The position numbers and the translations under genes are program-made. DNA of 51,126 nt, taken from contig JAGVJN010000011.1 of NCBI GenBank assembly GCA_020051095.1, forward strand, positions 1-51,126, in the 5' to 3' direction. This stretch comes from Pseudomonadota bacterium. GTDB taxonomy: Bacteria; Pseudomonadota; Gammaproteobacteria; Legionellales; Legionellaceae. The notes under the pieces were generated by a model that did not search any database, was not told where the DNA came from, and saw only the letters and a list, made by a program, of their open reading frames with translations. This document shows, piece by piece, positions 18,150-27,326 of this stretch (positions are counted from its first letter, which is position 1; each line of letters starts with the position of its first letter).

Positions 18150-19064
18150 ATGAAAAAGTTACCGCCCCTTAGACAACTTCAATATCTCATTGCTTTGCAC
18201 GACTATCAGCACTTTGGTCGAGCGGCTGATGCTTGTTTTGTATCTCAGTCAACGTTAAGCGCAGGAATCAGCCAATTAGAAGCGATGCTGGATGCCATGT
18301 TAATTGAGCGCCAGCATAAACAGTTTCGCTTTACCGCATTAGGCGAAGCGGTTGTATCGATGAGCGTAGAAATTGTCAAACAAACGAGCTCCCTGGTTGA
18401 TTATATTAATGAGCAAAATAAACCGATGCATGGGGATTTGATCTTAGGCAGTATTCCAACGATAACACCATTTATCATCAGCGAAATCATGACAGCATGC
18501 CAAAAGCTTTTTCCTTGCCTAAACTTATATGTCAAAGAAATGACGACTGAAAAAGGGTTAGCATCACTGGAAAAAGGCGACTTGGATTGTTTACTCTTAG
18601 CACTTCCGTATGACACGTCGGATTTTCACTGTCATCACTTATGTGACGACCCTTTCTATCTCGTTGTGCCAGCACAAGACTCCCCGGATTTTTATCATCA
18701 TTCCATGAATCTTTGGCCCGATCAGAGTGTTTTGCTGTTAGAAGATGAACACTGCCTGAGTCAACATGCGGTACAAGCGTGCACCATTCGTGATAAACGC
18801 TTAATCCATCCCTTCAAAGCAGCCAGCTTGCACACCCTCACTGAGATGGTTGCCCACGGCATGGGCGTTACCTTTGTGCCTAAGTTAGCCATCGAAAGTG
18901 GCATCTTGGTTAATCAACCTGTCAAGTTGATACCACAAAAAGGTAAAAAACCGTATAGAGAATTGGCATTACTATGGCGAAATGGGGCAGGGCGGGAAAA
19001 AACATGCATGGCTTTAGCTAAAATAATGCAGAATGAAATCATGAAAAAATTAAAAATACCGTGA
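18150..19064 (+). CDS. oxyR: Hydrogen-peroxide-sensing LysR-type regulator OxyR
   Basis: This transcription factor activates peroxide defence genes when a disulfide forms. The N-terminal winged helix-turn-helix (residues 1-65; LRQLQYLIALHDYQHFGRAA, FVSQSTLSAGISQLE) is followed by a LysR substrate-binding domain. Cys202 and Cys211 (DEHCLSQHAVQACT) have the same nine-residue spacing as the redox pair Cys199/Cys208 of E. coli OxyR. The length of 304 residues is normal. Divergent placement from ahpCD supports the call. Confidence 0.95.
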   Translation: MKKLPPLRQLQYLIALHDYQHFGRAADACFVSQSTLSAGISQLEAMLDAMLIERQHKQFRFTALGEAVVSMSVEIVKQTSSLVDYINEQNKPMHGDLILGSIPTITPFIISEIMTACQKLFPCLNLYVKEMTTEKGLASLEKGDLDCLLLALPYDTSDFHCHHLCDDPFYLVVPAQDSPDFYHHSMNLWPDQSVLLLEDEHCLSQHAVQACTIRDKRLIHPFKAASLHTLTEMVAHGMGVTFVPKLAIESGILVNQPVKLIPQKGKKPYRELALLWRNGAGREKTCMALAKIMQNEIMKKLKIP

Positions 19065-19127
19065 GTATCTAGGCACAAAATCTATTAGATCAACCAATCG
19101 TGTCTCCCTCCACGAAAACCATGCGTC

Positions 19128-19336
19128 ACCCTCCGCGAATTTGCCTGACTCTTCTACACAAATATAGAATTTACGGGGAAACGTCAGATTTGAGTGCAGG
19201 TCGGGAGAAAGTGATTCAAAAAAAGCGCAGAATACATCAGTATGTGAGCACTTTTTTGAATCATTTTCTCTCGAGATGCCCCAAATATGACGTTTCGGTG
19301 AGAAGTGACCAAGAGACAGGCGAATTTGCGGAGGGT
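19128..19336. repeat. 209-bp imperfect palindrome (possible MITE-like element)
   Basis: The 321-bp gap between oxyR and the next gene holds one long dyad centred near 19232. Outer blocks ACCCTCCGC(G/A)AATT and CTCTT, middle blocks GAAACGTCA and ATTTG, and inner blocks GAGAAA and TGATTCAAAAAA recur in order on the opposite strand. Arms are about 100 bases with small gaps. No target duplication is evident. Short reading frames on both strands encode similar peptides only because of the dyad, so I do not call a gene here. Confidence 0.8.
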
Positions 19337-19385
19337 CCAGGCTACCAATACCTTCTCAAGACAGTAAGGTGATAAGCAAGAACTA

Positions 19386-20990
19386 TTATCGACTATTATT
19401 TCTTTGATGATGCGAGGTCGGTTTGCTCGAGATGTCCTCATTCTCCTGTGAACGAGTCACAGTAGGGGCATGATTGTTTGTTGCTTGACCAAGAAAAGAA
19501 AACCTGCCTGTATTAAGGACATTGCTTAATGAGGATAAATCACTGCTTTTCTGACTTTCTTGCTTTCGATATGCTTTCTCTTTTAACCAGTTTACTAACT
19601 TATCATCTGAATCGAACTGTTGGACTATCGATTCATACCAGCTTAGATTGTCAACAATCGATAAGCCTAATGCATCCAAACCTAGTATGGCAGCATTTAG
19701 TTTCATACCTTCAGTAGTACCATAAAATAAAGGCAATGACCTCAAAGTATCTTCTGCAAACACTTTATCTGATACCTTTAAACCAGCCTGAGCAAGTTTG
19801 CCAATCAATCTTTTTTGGTCGACATTGCTTATTAAAATAGAGGTATTTCCAAGCACGATATCTAAAATCGATGGCGCAGTGTCATCCTCTAGCATTTTAT
19901 CGTATGGAAGCCTTTTGTCTATTTTGGCAATCTCTAGAAGGGGTAGTAAAGGGCTCGCGCTTGTTTTATCTATAGAAATAGCGCCGATGGCATGTAAAAA
20001 TATCATCGTATCGATGATTTCTTCTAAATAAGACATACTTTCTTTAATGATAGAATCTGCGTTTACGGATGTATGCTTTGCATCTCTAAGGAAGCTTGCA
20101 TAAGCATTCACCGTTTCATCAAGTTTTTCCAACATGATCAGTTTAAACATATCGGGAGGAAGATAGTCTTGATGCAACAAACTTTGGTCATCCCTTTCTC
20201 GTGCTAACAAAAGCAATAGCGAAGAAGCCTTTTGGCTACCTGAATAGGAGTCGGCATGGGGCGTCAACGTTGGTTTGTTCGCAGCGGATTTAAGAGGCAA
20301 TAAATGACCTAACATATCCCTTGGGAGCAAATCTTGATGAACTAAGCTGTCTGGATCAAATTCATAGGCCAGCGCAACTGACCTCAAGTTATGCTGAACA
20401 TTGTCCAACCACTTCAAAGCTAACTGGTTTTGTGCTTTCTGTTTGGTCGATAAAACGATTGGTAAATTATATTTTAAGGTGCTTATAGGGTACACTGTTT
20501 TTTCTTTCAGTACCTTTTTAAAAATCTCACATAGCTGATTGAAGCTCAAGGCATGGGATAGGGTTAATTTCCCCATAAGGTTTTCTAGCTTTTCATGTGG
20601 AACGACATTATCACTCCATGATGGCATAAGTTGCCTTAAAATACACATAATCATCGACGCATCAGAAATTAGCAAGCCGTTATCAATCAACTCAAGTATC
20701 ATGTCAAAATTATCATTTTGATTAGGATAAAGTGATAAGTATTCAATGATGCTTTGTGCATAACCGTCAATTTCAGTCTTAGAAAGATCCAGAGGATAAA
20801 AGCAAATTTCATTTAGCTTTTTGAGATCCTTAACCGCAAGCAGATCTTGCATGATTGTATTCCACTGCTCATCTCGTTGCTTGATTTCTTCCTCGGATGG
20901 TAAAGGTGGTAACAAACCGTGGTTGAATTTAGGATAATAAAGATTCAAGAAATCTTCGATTCGTTGGTTGATACTATGTTTATGAGGCAT
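19386..20990 (-). CDS. Unassigned 534-residue cytosolic protein, effector-like
   Basis: I do not recognise this family. The protein is mainly helical by composition, has no signal peptide and no membrane segment. A short repeat is visible: residues about 211-227 (DPDSLVHQDLLPRDM) and about 266-281 (DDQSLLHQDYLPPDM) share eleven of eighteen positions. The last 40 residues are polar, with acidic QENEDISS followed by basic residues, a tail like those found on Dot/Icm-secreted proteins. ATG 20990 has GGAG seven bases upstream; a TTG one codon earlier is less likely. It stands alone between two palindromic repeat elements. Being a secreted effector is inference only. Confidence 0.75.
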   Translation of the reverse strand: MPHKHSINQRIEDFLNLYYPKFNHGLLPPLPSEEEIKQRDEQWNTIMQDLLAVKDLKKLNEICFYPLDLSKTEIDGYAQSIIEYLSLYPNQNDNFDMILELIDNGLLISDASMIMCILRQLMPSWSDNVVPHEKLENLMGKLTLSHALSFNQLCEIFKKVLKEKTVYPISTLKYNLPIVLSTKQKAQNQLALKWLDNVQHNLRSVALAYEFDPDSLVHQDLLPRDMLGHLLPLKSAANKPTLTPHADSYSGSQKASSLLLLLARERDDQSLLHQDYLPPDMFKLIMLEKLDETVNAYASFLRDAKHTSVNADSIIKESMSYLEEIIDTMIFLHAIGAISIDKTSASPLLPLLEIAKIDKRLPYDKMLEDDTAPSILDIVLGNTSILISNVDQKRLIGKLAQAGLKVSDKVFAEDTLRSLPLFYGTTEGMKLNAAILGLDALGLSIVDNLSWYESIVQQFDSDDKLVNWLKEKAYRKQESQKSSDLSSLSNVLNTGRFSFLGQATNNHAPTVTRSQENEDISSKPTSHHQRNNSR

Positions 20991-21215
20991 CAATCTTCTC
21001 CATTTGGCATAAATATTCTAAGTAGAGCATTTACTAACGATTAAAAAAATTCATCAGCAAGAACGACTATAAATGAAATATATATGGTCTAATAGAGATA
21101 ACAATGCCGTGAATGAATTAAAAGTATACATGGCAAATGTTAAGAAAAACTTAATGTTGTGTCATTAAAGTGACAGACAACTCGTTCCTTTGTCCTGGAG
21201 AATCCTTAAAAAATG

Positions 21216-21302
21216 CCGTCGTTGCGAACGTCGTGAAGCAATCCAGAACAGATTTCTGTTCAGAGATCGAACTGGATTGCTTCGCAAAGATCGCAACGAT
21301 AG
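21216..21302. repeat. Palindromic intergenic repeat, copy 1
   Basis: In the 428-bp gap 20991-21418, GTCGTTGCGAACGTCGTGAA then GCAATCCAG forms one arm. The opposite arm is CTGGATTGCTTCGC then GATCGCAACGAT. The loop has its own small dyad (AACAGA/TCTGTT). The same core (TCGTTGCGA ... GAAGCAATCCAG) recurs at 49258-49403. This GCAATCC-type palindrome resembles dispersed intergenic repeats known from several bacterial genomes. The rest of the gap shows no gene that I can support. Confidence 0.75.
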
Positions 21303-21418
21303 TGCTTTTAATAAATTGTCTGATACAAAATGAATATTACAAAAACGTAAAGATTCTTAATAAAATGTTAAGAATTGCTTGCTACACTTCTTAAAAATTT
21401 CATGTGAGGAGAGTTGGC

Positions 21419-22462
21419 ATGGCTTATTATAATACAACGATTTATCCTTCTAAACGACGGCAAATATGGGAAGCGCAATTTAAGGATAAGCTTTTTAAGG
21501 CACTTTTCGATGAGAATCATCTACTCAACATCATCAACCAAGAACAGGCAATCTGTATTTATGATATGCCCGTTAGCGATTTAACCAACGAAGAATTGCA
21601 AATTGCCTTACAGGCTATTGCCGAAGGCAATACCCAACAATATCGTTTAACAAGTGGTAATTTAAATCTAGAATTACTGAGTCAAACGGGCTTAGATGTC
21701 AATGAAATTGAAAACATAAGTTACCAAGCTAAGTTTTATTACCACTCGGTGATAGCCAATGCTTTACACCAATTAATGGGGTTTGAAACGGATGAAATGC
21801 CTACAGAGTTTCGAAAGATATACCTGGATTATATTGCAAAACATCCTGAGCAAGAACAGTATGCGCAAGATGAAACAAAGATCTATTTTAGCTATCTGCT
21901 GAGTCTAGCGGCACCGGTATTGCGTGCACATGATCAGTTGGTGAAGACCGATCAATTGCTATCTAATAGCCTGCAGCGTTATCCAAACGATTCACCAGTA
22001 GTCCAATATGCCCAGGAAATTCGCCAGGAAGTCTACCAACTAGCTAAACAAGCCACATCACCCGATGAGATTAATATGCTAGCTGACTTGGAAGCGACCT
22101 GTGCAAACGCGTTAGTCAATCCCAGTGCTGAAACCATTAAAGCATGTATTGATAAAGGGAATTTGCTGTCAAATCATTCTGTTGCAAAGTCGCTTGGGGG
22201 GATTGCCATTACTTTGGCAGGGGCGATGATCTTTTCGCTGAGTATTGCAATTGCCGTTGAATCGTTTGGTGTTGCTGCCCCATTAAGCGCGCTGGGAATG
22301 GCATTAGGTGAATCACTTGTTTTCGGTAGTTTAGCAACCAGTTCTGCTGCATTGGGTGCAAGCAGTAGTGCTTATGGTTCGTATATGTTTTTTAAACATG
22401 CGCATACGGATCCAATAGCCGAAGATATCCATCAATTTGCTAATAGTGTTGCTGCTGCCTGA
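21419..22462 (+). CDS. Unassigned 347-residue protein with C-terminal membrane hairpin
   Basis: I do not recognise this family. Residues 1 to about 250 are soluble and helical, rich in Gln, Glu and Tyr. Residues about 255-330 form two long hydrophobic Ala/Gly/Ser-rich stretches (GGIAITLAGAMIFSLSIAIA and ALGMALGESLVFGSLATSSA), followed by a short polar tail. There is no signal peptide. The ATG at 21419 has GAGGAGA upstream; a GTG five codons earlier overlaps that sequence and was rejected. A large soluble domain plus a late hydrophobic hairpin is common in Legionella-type secreted membrane-targeted proteins, but that is only a comparison of shape. It is convergent with nadD. Confidence 0.7.
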   Translation: MAYYNTTIYPSKRRQIWEAQFKDKLFKALFDENHLLNIINQEQAICIYDMPVSDLTNEELQIALQAIAEGNTQQYRLTSGNLNLELLSQTGLDVNEIENISYQAKFYYHSVIANALHQLMGFETDEMPTEFRKIYLDYIAKHPEQEQYAQDETKIYFSYLLSLAAPVLRAHDQLVKTDQLLSNSLQRYPNDSPVVQYAQEIRQEVYQLAKQATSPDEINMLADLEATCANALVNPSAETIKACIDKGNLLSNHSVAKSLGGIAITLAGAMIFSLSIAIAVESFGVAAPLSALGMALGESLVFGSLATSSAALGASSSAYGSYMFFKHAHTDPIAEDIHQFANSVAAA

Positions 22463-22506
22463 GGCCTCTATAATAGGTTCCTTCATTTTCGCTTCTGAAG
22501 AAGGGG

Positions 22507-23148
22507 CTAGCGGTATAATCCATTTTGAACAATATAATCTGCCACGACTTTGGGGCAAACGTCATTTAAGGACGCATGCTTGGCTAAATGGTGGCGGATA
22601 ATGGTGGATGAGACTTCAATATCGAGATTTAATTGGAAGAGGAGACCGCTAGGTTGCTGGTTGAGAAGCGATGCATTATCACAACGATGTTGATTGAAGA
22701 AAGAAGTGATTTCATCCGGCCAGATACTTGCTAGTTTTGGTCGAGTCACTAAGATAATGTGGGCTAATTGAATAATCGTTTTCCACTCATGCCATTGGTT
22801 GAGTTGAGCAAACGCATCTTCACCCATCAATGCACTCAGGCTTTGTTGCTGGCCAAACTGGTTGCGAAAGTGCCGTAAGGTATCAACGGTGAAGGAAGGG
22901 CCTTGGCGGTTTATTTCACAGTGGTCAATAAAAAACTTTTCCCTTTGCTTACTTTGTTGGATGGCAAGTTCAAGCATGTCAATTCGTTGTTGTGTGCTTG
23001 CTTGAGCCCGGTTTTTTAATAGAGGTATTTTGTTAGGGACCCAAATGCACTTTTCTGCCTTGATATCGGTAATGACGTGTTCCGCCATGGCGATATGGCC
23101 ATTATGAACGGGATCGAATGTCCCACCAAAAATGACAATATTATTCAT
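22507..23148 (-). CDS. nadD: Nicotinate-nucleotide adenylyltransferase NadD
   Basis: NadD joins nicotinate mononucleotide to AMP from ATP in NAD synthesis. The 213-residue product has the nucleotidyltransferase motif GGTFDPVHNGHIAM with the HxGH signature. It also has the ISSTxxR-like C-terminal motif (EVSSTIIRHHLAKH). Its start overlaps the end of holA by eight bases, so it belongs to the leuS-lptE-holA-nadD set. The rsfS and rlmH genes that often follow are not here; a convergent gene lies next. Confidence 0.95.
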   Translation of the reverse strand: MNNIVIFGGTFDPVHNGHIAMAEHVITDIKAEKCIWVPNKIPLLKNRAQASTQQRIDMLELAIQQSKQREKFFIDHCEINRQGPSFTVDTLRHFRNQFGQQQSLSALMGEDAFAQLNQWHEWKTIIQLAHIILVTRPKLASIWPDEITSFFNQHRCDNASLLNQQPSGLLFQLNLDIEVSSTIIRHHLAKHASLNDVCPKVVADYIVQNGLYR

Positions 23149-24181
23149 GAATCAGCTGTTCCTTGCCCGTTGCCAATATGAAAGCCATATGTTCAATGGA
23201 GTGACGTGCCACCATTGATTGGCCGGTTTTGATTAATTTATCGGCGTTATGGCAGTGTATCAGAAGATGATTTAGCTGTTCGATGTCACACCGTTTTAAG
23301 GTTGATTGGTAAAGAGATGTTTTATTTCGCCAAATACTCAATTGTTGGCATGCTTGGGTGAAGGGTTTTATCTTGCAAAGATTATGAAGTTGGACCAGTG
23401 TGCGAATATCCTTGCTTATCACCCACAATAGGAGATTTAACTCGGCTGGGTTACTTCGAAGATAGGTCAAAATTTGTAGAACTTTCTGGGTGTCGCCTCC
23501 AAGACAAGCATCACTTAACTCAAATACTTGAAATTCGCATTGGTTGCTAAGTTGCTGGCTGATAGACTCTTCACTAAGAGGGGCGGTACTCGGCTGGGTT
23601 AATTTTAACTTAGCAATGACTTGGCGAACCGCATAGGGGTTATTATGGCAGAAACGTGCGATAAGCTGTGCGGCTGCGGAGGCAGTTTTAGGAAAGGCAT
23701 TTTTCAACTGATGATCAACCCAACGCACAAACTCGTTGGGTTTTAAAGGCCAAACGGGGATCAACCCGATTTGGTCGTGCTTTTCCAATGTGGCCAACGA
23801 TTTATGTTTAAGCTGATTCCCTGTGACAATGACTGTGGCATGGGTGCTGTTCGATTCAGCAAAGGATATTAAAATACGCTGTGCCGTTTTGTCGAGACTT
23901 CCTTTCGGATAATTGATTTGATACAACGTCTTTTCAGCAAAGAGGCTATACGATTGCAATTGCGTAGCTAGCGATTCCCAGCTTAAGCCATCTCGGCCAA
24001 TTTCCAGTGATTGTTTCTCAAGCGCATCAGCATTCGCTTGTTGAAGGCACTGTTGGCGCCACACTCTCGTGATAACCACTTTGGTATCTTGAATGAAATA
24101 GTCTTCGCTGCCACAAATTATATACACCGGCAATAACGGCTGTTGAAGATGTGAGTTTAATGCGGTCGTATTAATTAACAT
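23141..24181 (-). CDS. holA: DNA polymerase III delta subunit HolA
   Basis: The delta subunit opens the beta sliding clamp as part of the clamp loader. The 346 residues are near the E. coli length (343). The N-terminal region (LPVYIICGSEDYFIQDTKVV) is the typical opening of the family, and the C-terminal collar part contains AELNLLLWVISKDIRTLVQL. AAAGGG precedes the ATG. Placement between lptE and nadD is the standard gammaproteobacterial order. Confidence 0.95.
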   Translation of the reverse strand: MLINTTALNSHLQQPLLPVYIICGSEDYFIQDTKVVITRVWRQQCLQQANADALEKQSLEIGRDGLSWESLATQLQSYSLFAEKTLYQINYPKGSLDKTAQRILISFAESNSTHATVIVTGNQLKHKSLATLEKHDQIGLIPVWPLKPNEFVRWVDHQLKNAFPKTASAAAQLIARFCHNNPYAVRQVIAKLKLTQPSTAPLSEESISQQLSNQCEFQVFELSDACLGGDTQKVLQILTYLRSNPAELNLLLWVISKDIRTLVQLHNLCKIKPFTQACQQLSIWRNKTSLYQSTLKRCDIEQLNHLLIHCHNADKLIKTGQSMVARHSIEHMAFILATGKEQLIHE

Positions 24182-24201
24182 GAAACCCTTTAAACAACAA
24201 A

Positions 24202-24702
24202 TTATTTATCAATGTAAAGAGAGTTTTCCAATTTTGCAAGAATTTGTGTGGCAACATCTGCTTCCATTTCCTGTTTTAATATGGCCGCTTCGCTGTCGGA
24301 ACCTAAAATACGATCATTGTTAATAGTCAACAGTCGGTTGACGCTCACTTTGATTGGCTCTGGAGGAAGTTTCGTTTTACCTTTCGCCTTTTGGATTTGA
24401 AAGACAACCTTTAATGTTAATTGATATTGACGAGGCGCTGTACTTGCTGCGACAGCGGCAATATCTTGGCGTAGATATTCATTTAAAATGACAATCCAGT
24501 ACTTGGCAATAGCTGGGTCGTCCGTGACAGCCACATCATGAAGGCGTAATCTGCTTTCAAGGAGCCTTTCAAGCGGAGAGTGGCCACTTTTTGATATGAC
24601 AGCTACCGGCATCATTGATTGAGGGATACGGATTGAACCCCGTAAGTGGAACCCGCAAGCACTGAGTAGGGCGAACAAACTAATGATCCACGCATGTCTC
24701 AT
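24202..24702 (-). CDS. lptE: LPS-assembly lipoprotein LptE
   Basis: LptE is the outer-membrane lipoprotein plug of LptD, needed to insert lipopolysaccharide into the outer leaflet. The 166-residue product opens with MRHAWIISLFALLSACGFHLRG: a lipoprotein signal with lipobox LSAC followed by the GFHLRG motif typical of LptE. The frame continues upstream into leuS, but the lipobox position fixes the start at ATG 24702, which overlaps the leuS stop by one base (TAATG). Confidence 0.94.
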   Translation of the reverse strand: MRHAWIISLFALLSACGFHLRGSIRIPQSMMPVAVISKSGHSPLERLLESRLRLHDVAVTDDPAIAKYWIVILNEYLRQDIAAVAASTAPRQYQLTLKVVFQIQKAKGKTKLPPEPIKVSVNRLLTINNDRILGSDSEAAILKQEMEADVATQILAKLENSLYIDK

Positions 24703-27167
24703 TAGTTTGTGACCAGATTGATAAGTTGGCGATGGCCAACGACAATCGCCTTTCGAATGACTTTTCCTTCGATAAAATCTGCGCAAGATTGTTGTGCTAA
24801 TTCAATTAAGCTTTCTTCAGACGAGTCAGACGGGGCAGAAAATTCACCACGAAGTTTGCCATTGACTTGGACGACATAGGATACCTCATCACTTTTTAGT
24901 GCTGATTTGTCCACTTTCGGCATAGGCGCATCTATGATAGCGCCATCAAACTCACATAACTGCCATAGATGGTGGCAAATATGCGGTGTTATTGGCGCAA
25001 GCAATCGTAAAAGGACACTGACCCCTTCATAAATGACCTCTTTATCAACCACATCTTGTTGCGCATAGTCGTTTATTAAATTAAAGATTTTCATACACCC
25101 AGATACCACGGTATTAAATTGATACCGCTCATAATCCTGGCAAACTTGGTTCAAGATTTGATGCATTGATTGGCGAAGTTTTTTGATATCTTTCTCTTTT
25201 TCGCTCATATCAAAATGATTTTTGTTTGCTTGATTTAAATCAGCAATTTCTGAATGAAATTGAATAGTCAAATTAAATAAGCGTTTTAAGAATCGATGAC
25301 AGCCTTCCACGCCACTATCAGACCATTCCAGTGATTGCTCGGGTGGTGATGCAAACATCACAAACAGGCGAGCAGTGTCAGCGCCATATTGGTCTATCAA
25401 ATGATTGGGATCCACAACGTTGCCGACCGATTTAGACATTTTATGGCCATCTTTAAGGACCATGCCTTGTGTGAGTAGTGCAGTGAAAGGTTCGTCGGAG
25501 TTGAGTAATTCTTGGTCGCGCATCAATTTATGGAAAAATCGGGCATAAAGTAAGTGCATCACGGCGTGCTCGATACCGCCGACGTATTGGTCAACAGGTG
25601 TCCAATACTTGGCGCGATCATCGAGCATGGCATTGCTTTGGCTTTTGCATGCAAATCGAGCGTAGTACCAAGAGGATTCAAAAAAGGTATCAAAGGTATC
25701 GGTTTCTCTGGTAGCATCTTGACCACAACGGGGACAATGGGTATGTACAAAGCTGTCGCAGGATTTTAAAGGTGAACCACTGCCAGTAAAACTAACATCT
25801 TCCGGTAGCGTCACCGGCAATTGATCTTCAGGAACAGGCACAGCACCGCATTCATCGCAGTAAATCATGGGAATGGGTGTTCCCCAGTATCGTTGGCGAG
25901 AGACGCCCCAGTCACGTAAGCGATAATTCACTGTTTTTTTGCCGAGTTGCTTTTTCTCGAGATCTTGACCGAGTTTCTCGATAGCCTCATGAGATGATAA
26001 GCCACTGTAGTCACTGGAATTTACCAAAACACCCATATCGGTATAAGCACTCTGGGTGTAGTCATGTTGGTGACCGTCAGCAGGCTTAACAACCTCTTTT
26101 ATGGGTAGTTGATAGCGTTGGGCAAATTCAAAGTCGCGTTGATCGTGAGCCGGCACTGACATCACTGCCCCTGAGCCGTATTGCATCAACACAAAGTTAG
26201 CAATCCACACGGGGATGCTTTCGCCGGTCAATGGGTGCTCTGCGGTAAAACCGGAATCAATACCGCGCTTTTCCATGGTTGCGATTTCAGCTTCAGCGGT
26301 TTTTGTGTGCTGACAGCTTTCGATAAATGCTTTCACGTCCGTATTTTTTTCAGCAGCTAATTTTGCGATTGGATGATCGGGGGAAATAGCAAGGTAGGTG
26401 GCCCCAAATAGCGTATCAGCTCGTGTGGTATAAACTTTTAGCCGCTTAGGTTCTTCAATCACAGAGAAATAAATATCACACCCTTCCGATCGACCAATCC
26501 AGTTTCTCTGCATGGTTTTGACTTGCTCTGGCCAATTTTCTAACGTATCTAGGCCTTCTAATAATTCGTCAGCATAGGCGGTGATTTTTAGGAACCACTG
26601 AGGAATTTCGCGCCTTTCAACAAGAGCGCCCGAACGCCAACCACGCCCGTCAACAACTTGTTCGTTGGCAAGGACCGTTTTATCAACGGGATCCCAATTA
26701 ACTACGGAATTTTTTTTGTAAACTAAACCCTTTTCATACAGTTTCAAAAAAAACCATTGTTCCCATCGGTAATACTCTGGATCACACGTGGCAAACTCCC
26801 TTTTCCAATCATAGGCATTTCCCAGTCTTAGAAACTGAGCTTTCATGGTTTGAATATTTTTTGCAGTCCATTCAGCAGGATGTATGCCGTGTTTTATTGC
26901 TGCATTTTCTGCGGGTAGGCCAAATGCGTCCCATCCAATCGGTTGTAATACATTTTTTCCAAGAGCGCGTTGATAACGTGCAATCACATCACCGATGGTG
27001 TAATTACGAACATGCCCCATGTGTAATGTGCCACTTGGATAGGGGAACATACATAGTGAATAAAACTTTTCCTTGTTAAGATCTTCGCTGACATTAAAGC
27101 TTTGTTTTTTTTGCCAGTACTGTTGGGCTTTTTCTTCAATTTCTTTCGGGTTAAAACGGTGTTCCAT
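24702..27167 (-). CDS. leuS: Leucyl-tRNA synthetase LeuS
   Basis: LeuS charges tRNA-Leu. The product of about 821 residues has the class I signature (PYPSGTLHMGHVRNYTIGD, HMGH form of HIGH), a central editing domain and the KMSKS loop (DGHKMSKSVGNVV). A zinc-binding CDECGAVPVP with CPRCG lies in between. ATG 27167 (MEHRFNPKEIEEKA) aligns with the usual N-terminus; an ATG eight codons upstream (27191) is possible, and neither has a good ribosome-binding site. A 12-bp hairpin in the leader covers an AAGAGGAG sequence. Confidence 0.96.
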   Translation of the reverse strand: MEHRFNPKEIEEKAQQYWQKKQSFNVSEDLNKEKFYSLCMFPYPSGTLHMGHVRNYTIGDVIARYQRALGKNVLQPIGWDAFGLPAENAAIKHGIHPAEWTAKNIQTMKAQFLRLGNAYDWKREFATCDPEYYRWEQWFFLKLYEKGLVYKKNSVVNWDPVDKTVLANEQVVDGRGWRSGALVERREIPQWFLKITAYADELLEGLDTLENWPEQVKTMQRNWIGRSEGCDIYFSVIEEPKRLKVYTTRADTLFGATYLAISPDHPIAKLAAEKNTDVKAFIESCQHTKTAEAEIATMEKRGIDSGFTAEHPLTGESIPVWIANFVLMQYGSGAVMSVPAHDQRDFEFAQRYQLPIKEVVKPADGHQHDYTQSAYTDMGVLVNSSDYSGLSSHEAIEKLGQDLEKKQLGKKTVNYRLRDWGVSRQRYWGTPIPMIYCDECGAVPVPEDQLPVTLPEDVSFTGSGSPLKSCDSFVHTHCPRCGQDATRETDTFDTFFESSWYYARFACKSQSNAMLDDRAKYWTPVDQYVGGIEHAVMHLLYARFFHKLMRDQELLNSDEPFTALLTQGMVLKDGHKMSKSVGNVVDPNHLIDQYGADTARLFVMFASPPEQSLEWSDSGVEGCHRFLKRLFNLTIQFHSEIADLNQANKNHFDMSEKEKDIKKLRQSMHQILNQVCQDYERYQFNTVVSGCMKIFNLINDYAQQDVVDKEVIYEGVSVLLRLLAPITPHICHHLWQLCEFDGAIIDAPMPKVDKSALKSDEVSYVVQVNGKLRGEFSAPSDSSEESLIELAQQSCADFIEGKVIRKAIVVGHRQLINLVTN

Positions 27168-27210
27168 AATGGTTTTCGTTTTGTTCAACATAGACCGCTA
27201 AGCATAACTC

Positions 27211-27277
27211 CTCTTGAATGTCTCAGCAAGTGTTAGCTGCAAAAAAAAGCGATATTTGATAGGGACATTCTCAAGAG
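27211..27277 (-). promoter_or_regulatory. Leader hairpin upstream of leuS
   Basis: On the minus strand CTCTTGA-GA-ATGTC pairs with GACATTCAAGAG (12 bp with a two-base bulge) around a loop of about 41 bases that contains a run of eight T. The second arm overlaps AAGAGGAG, the best Shine-Dalgarno-like sequence before leuS. That sequence is two bases before an ATG opening a six-codon reading frame that ends across the ATG at 27191. A control role is inference. Confidence 0.4.
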
Positions 27278-27326
27278 CCTGACCTGGTGCGGCTTATTGG
27301 AGAAAAAATAACGCGATGACTCAAGC

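Noticed and set aside
19100..19441. Two open frames on opposite strands (90 and 85 codons) over the long palindrome
   Set aside because: Their similar peptides (REKVIQKK / REKMIQKS) come from the dyad itself; no ribosome-binding sites and no protein-like composition.
21170..21394. 74-codon frame upstream of the 347-residue gene
   Set aside because: It runs through the palindromic repeat and lacks a ribosome-binding site.
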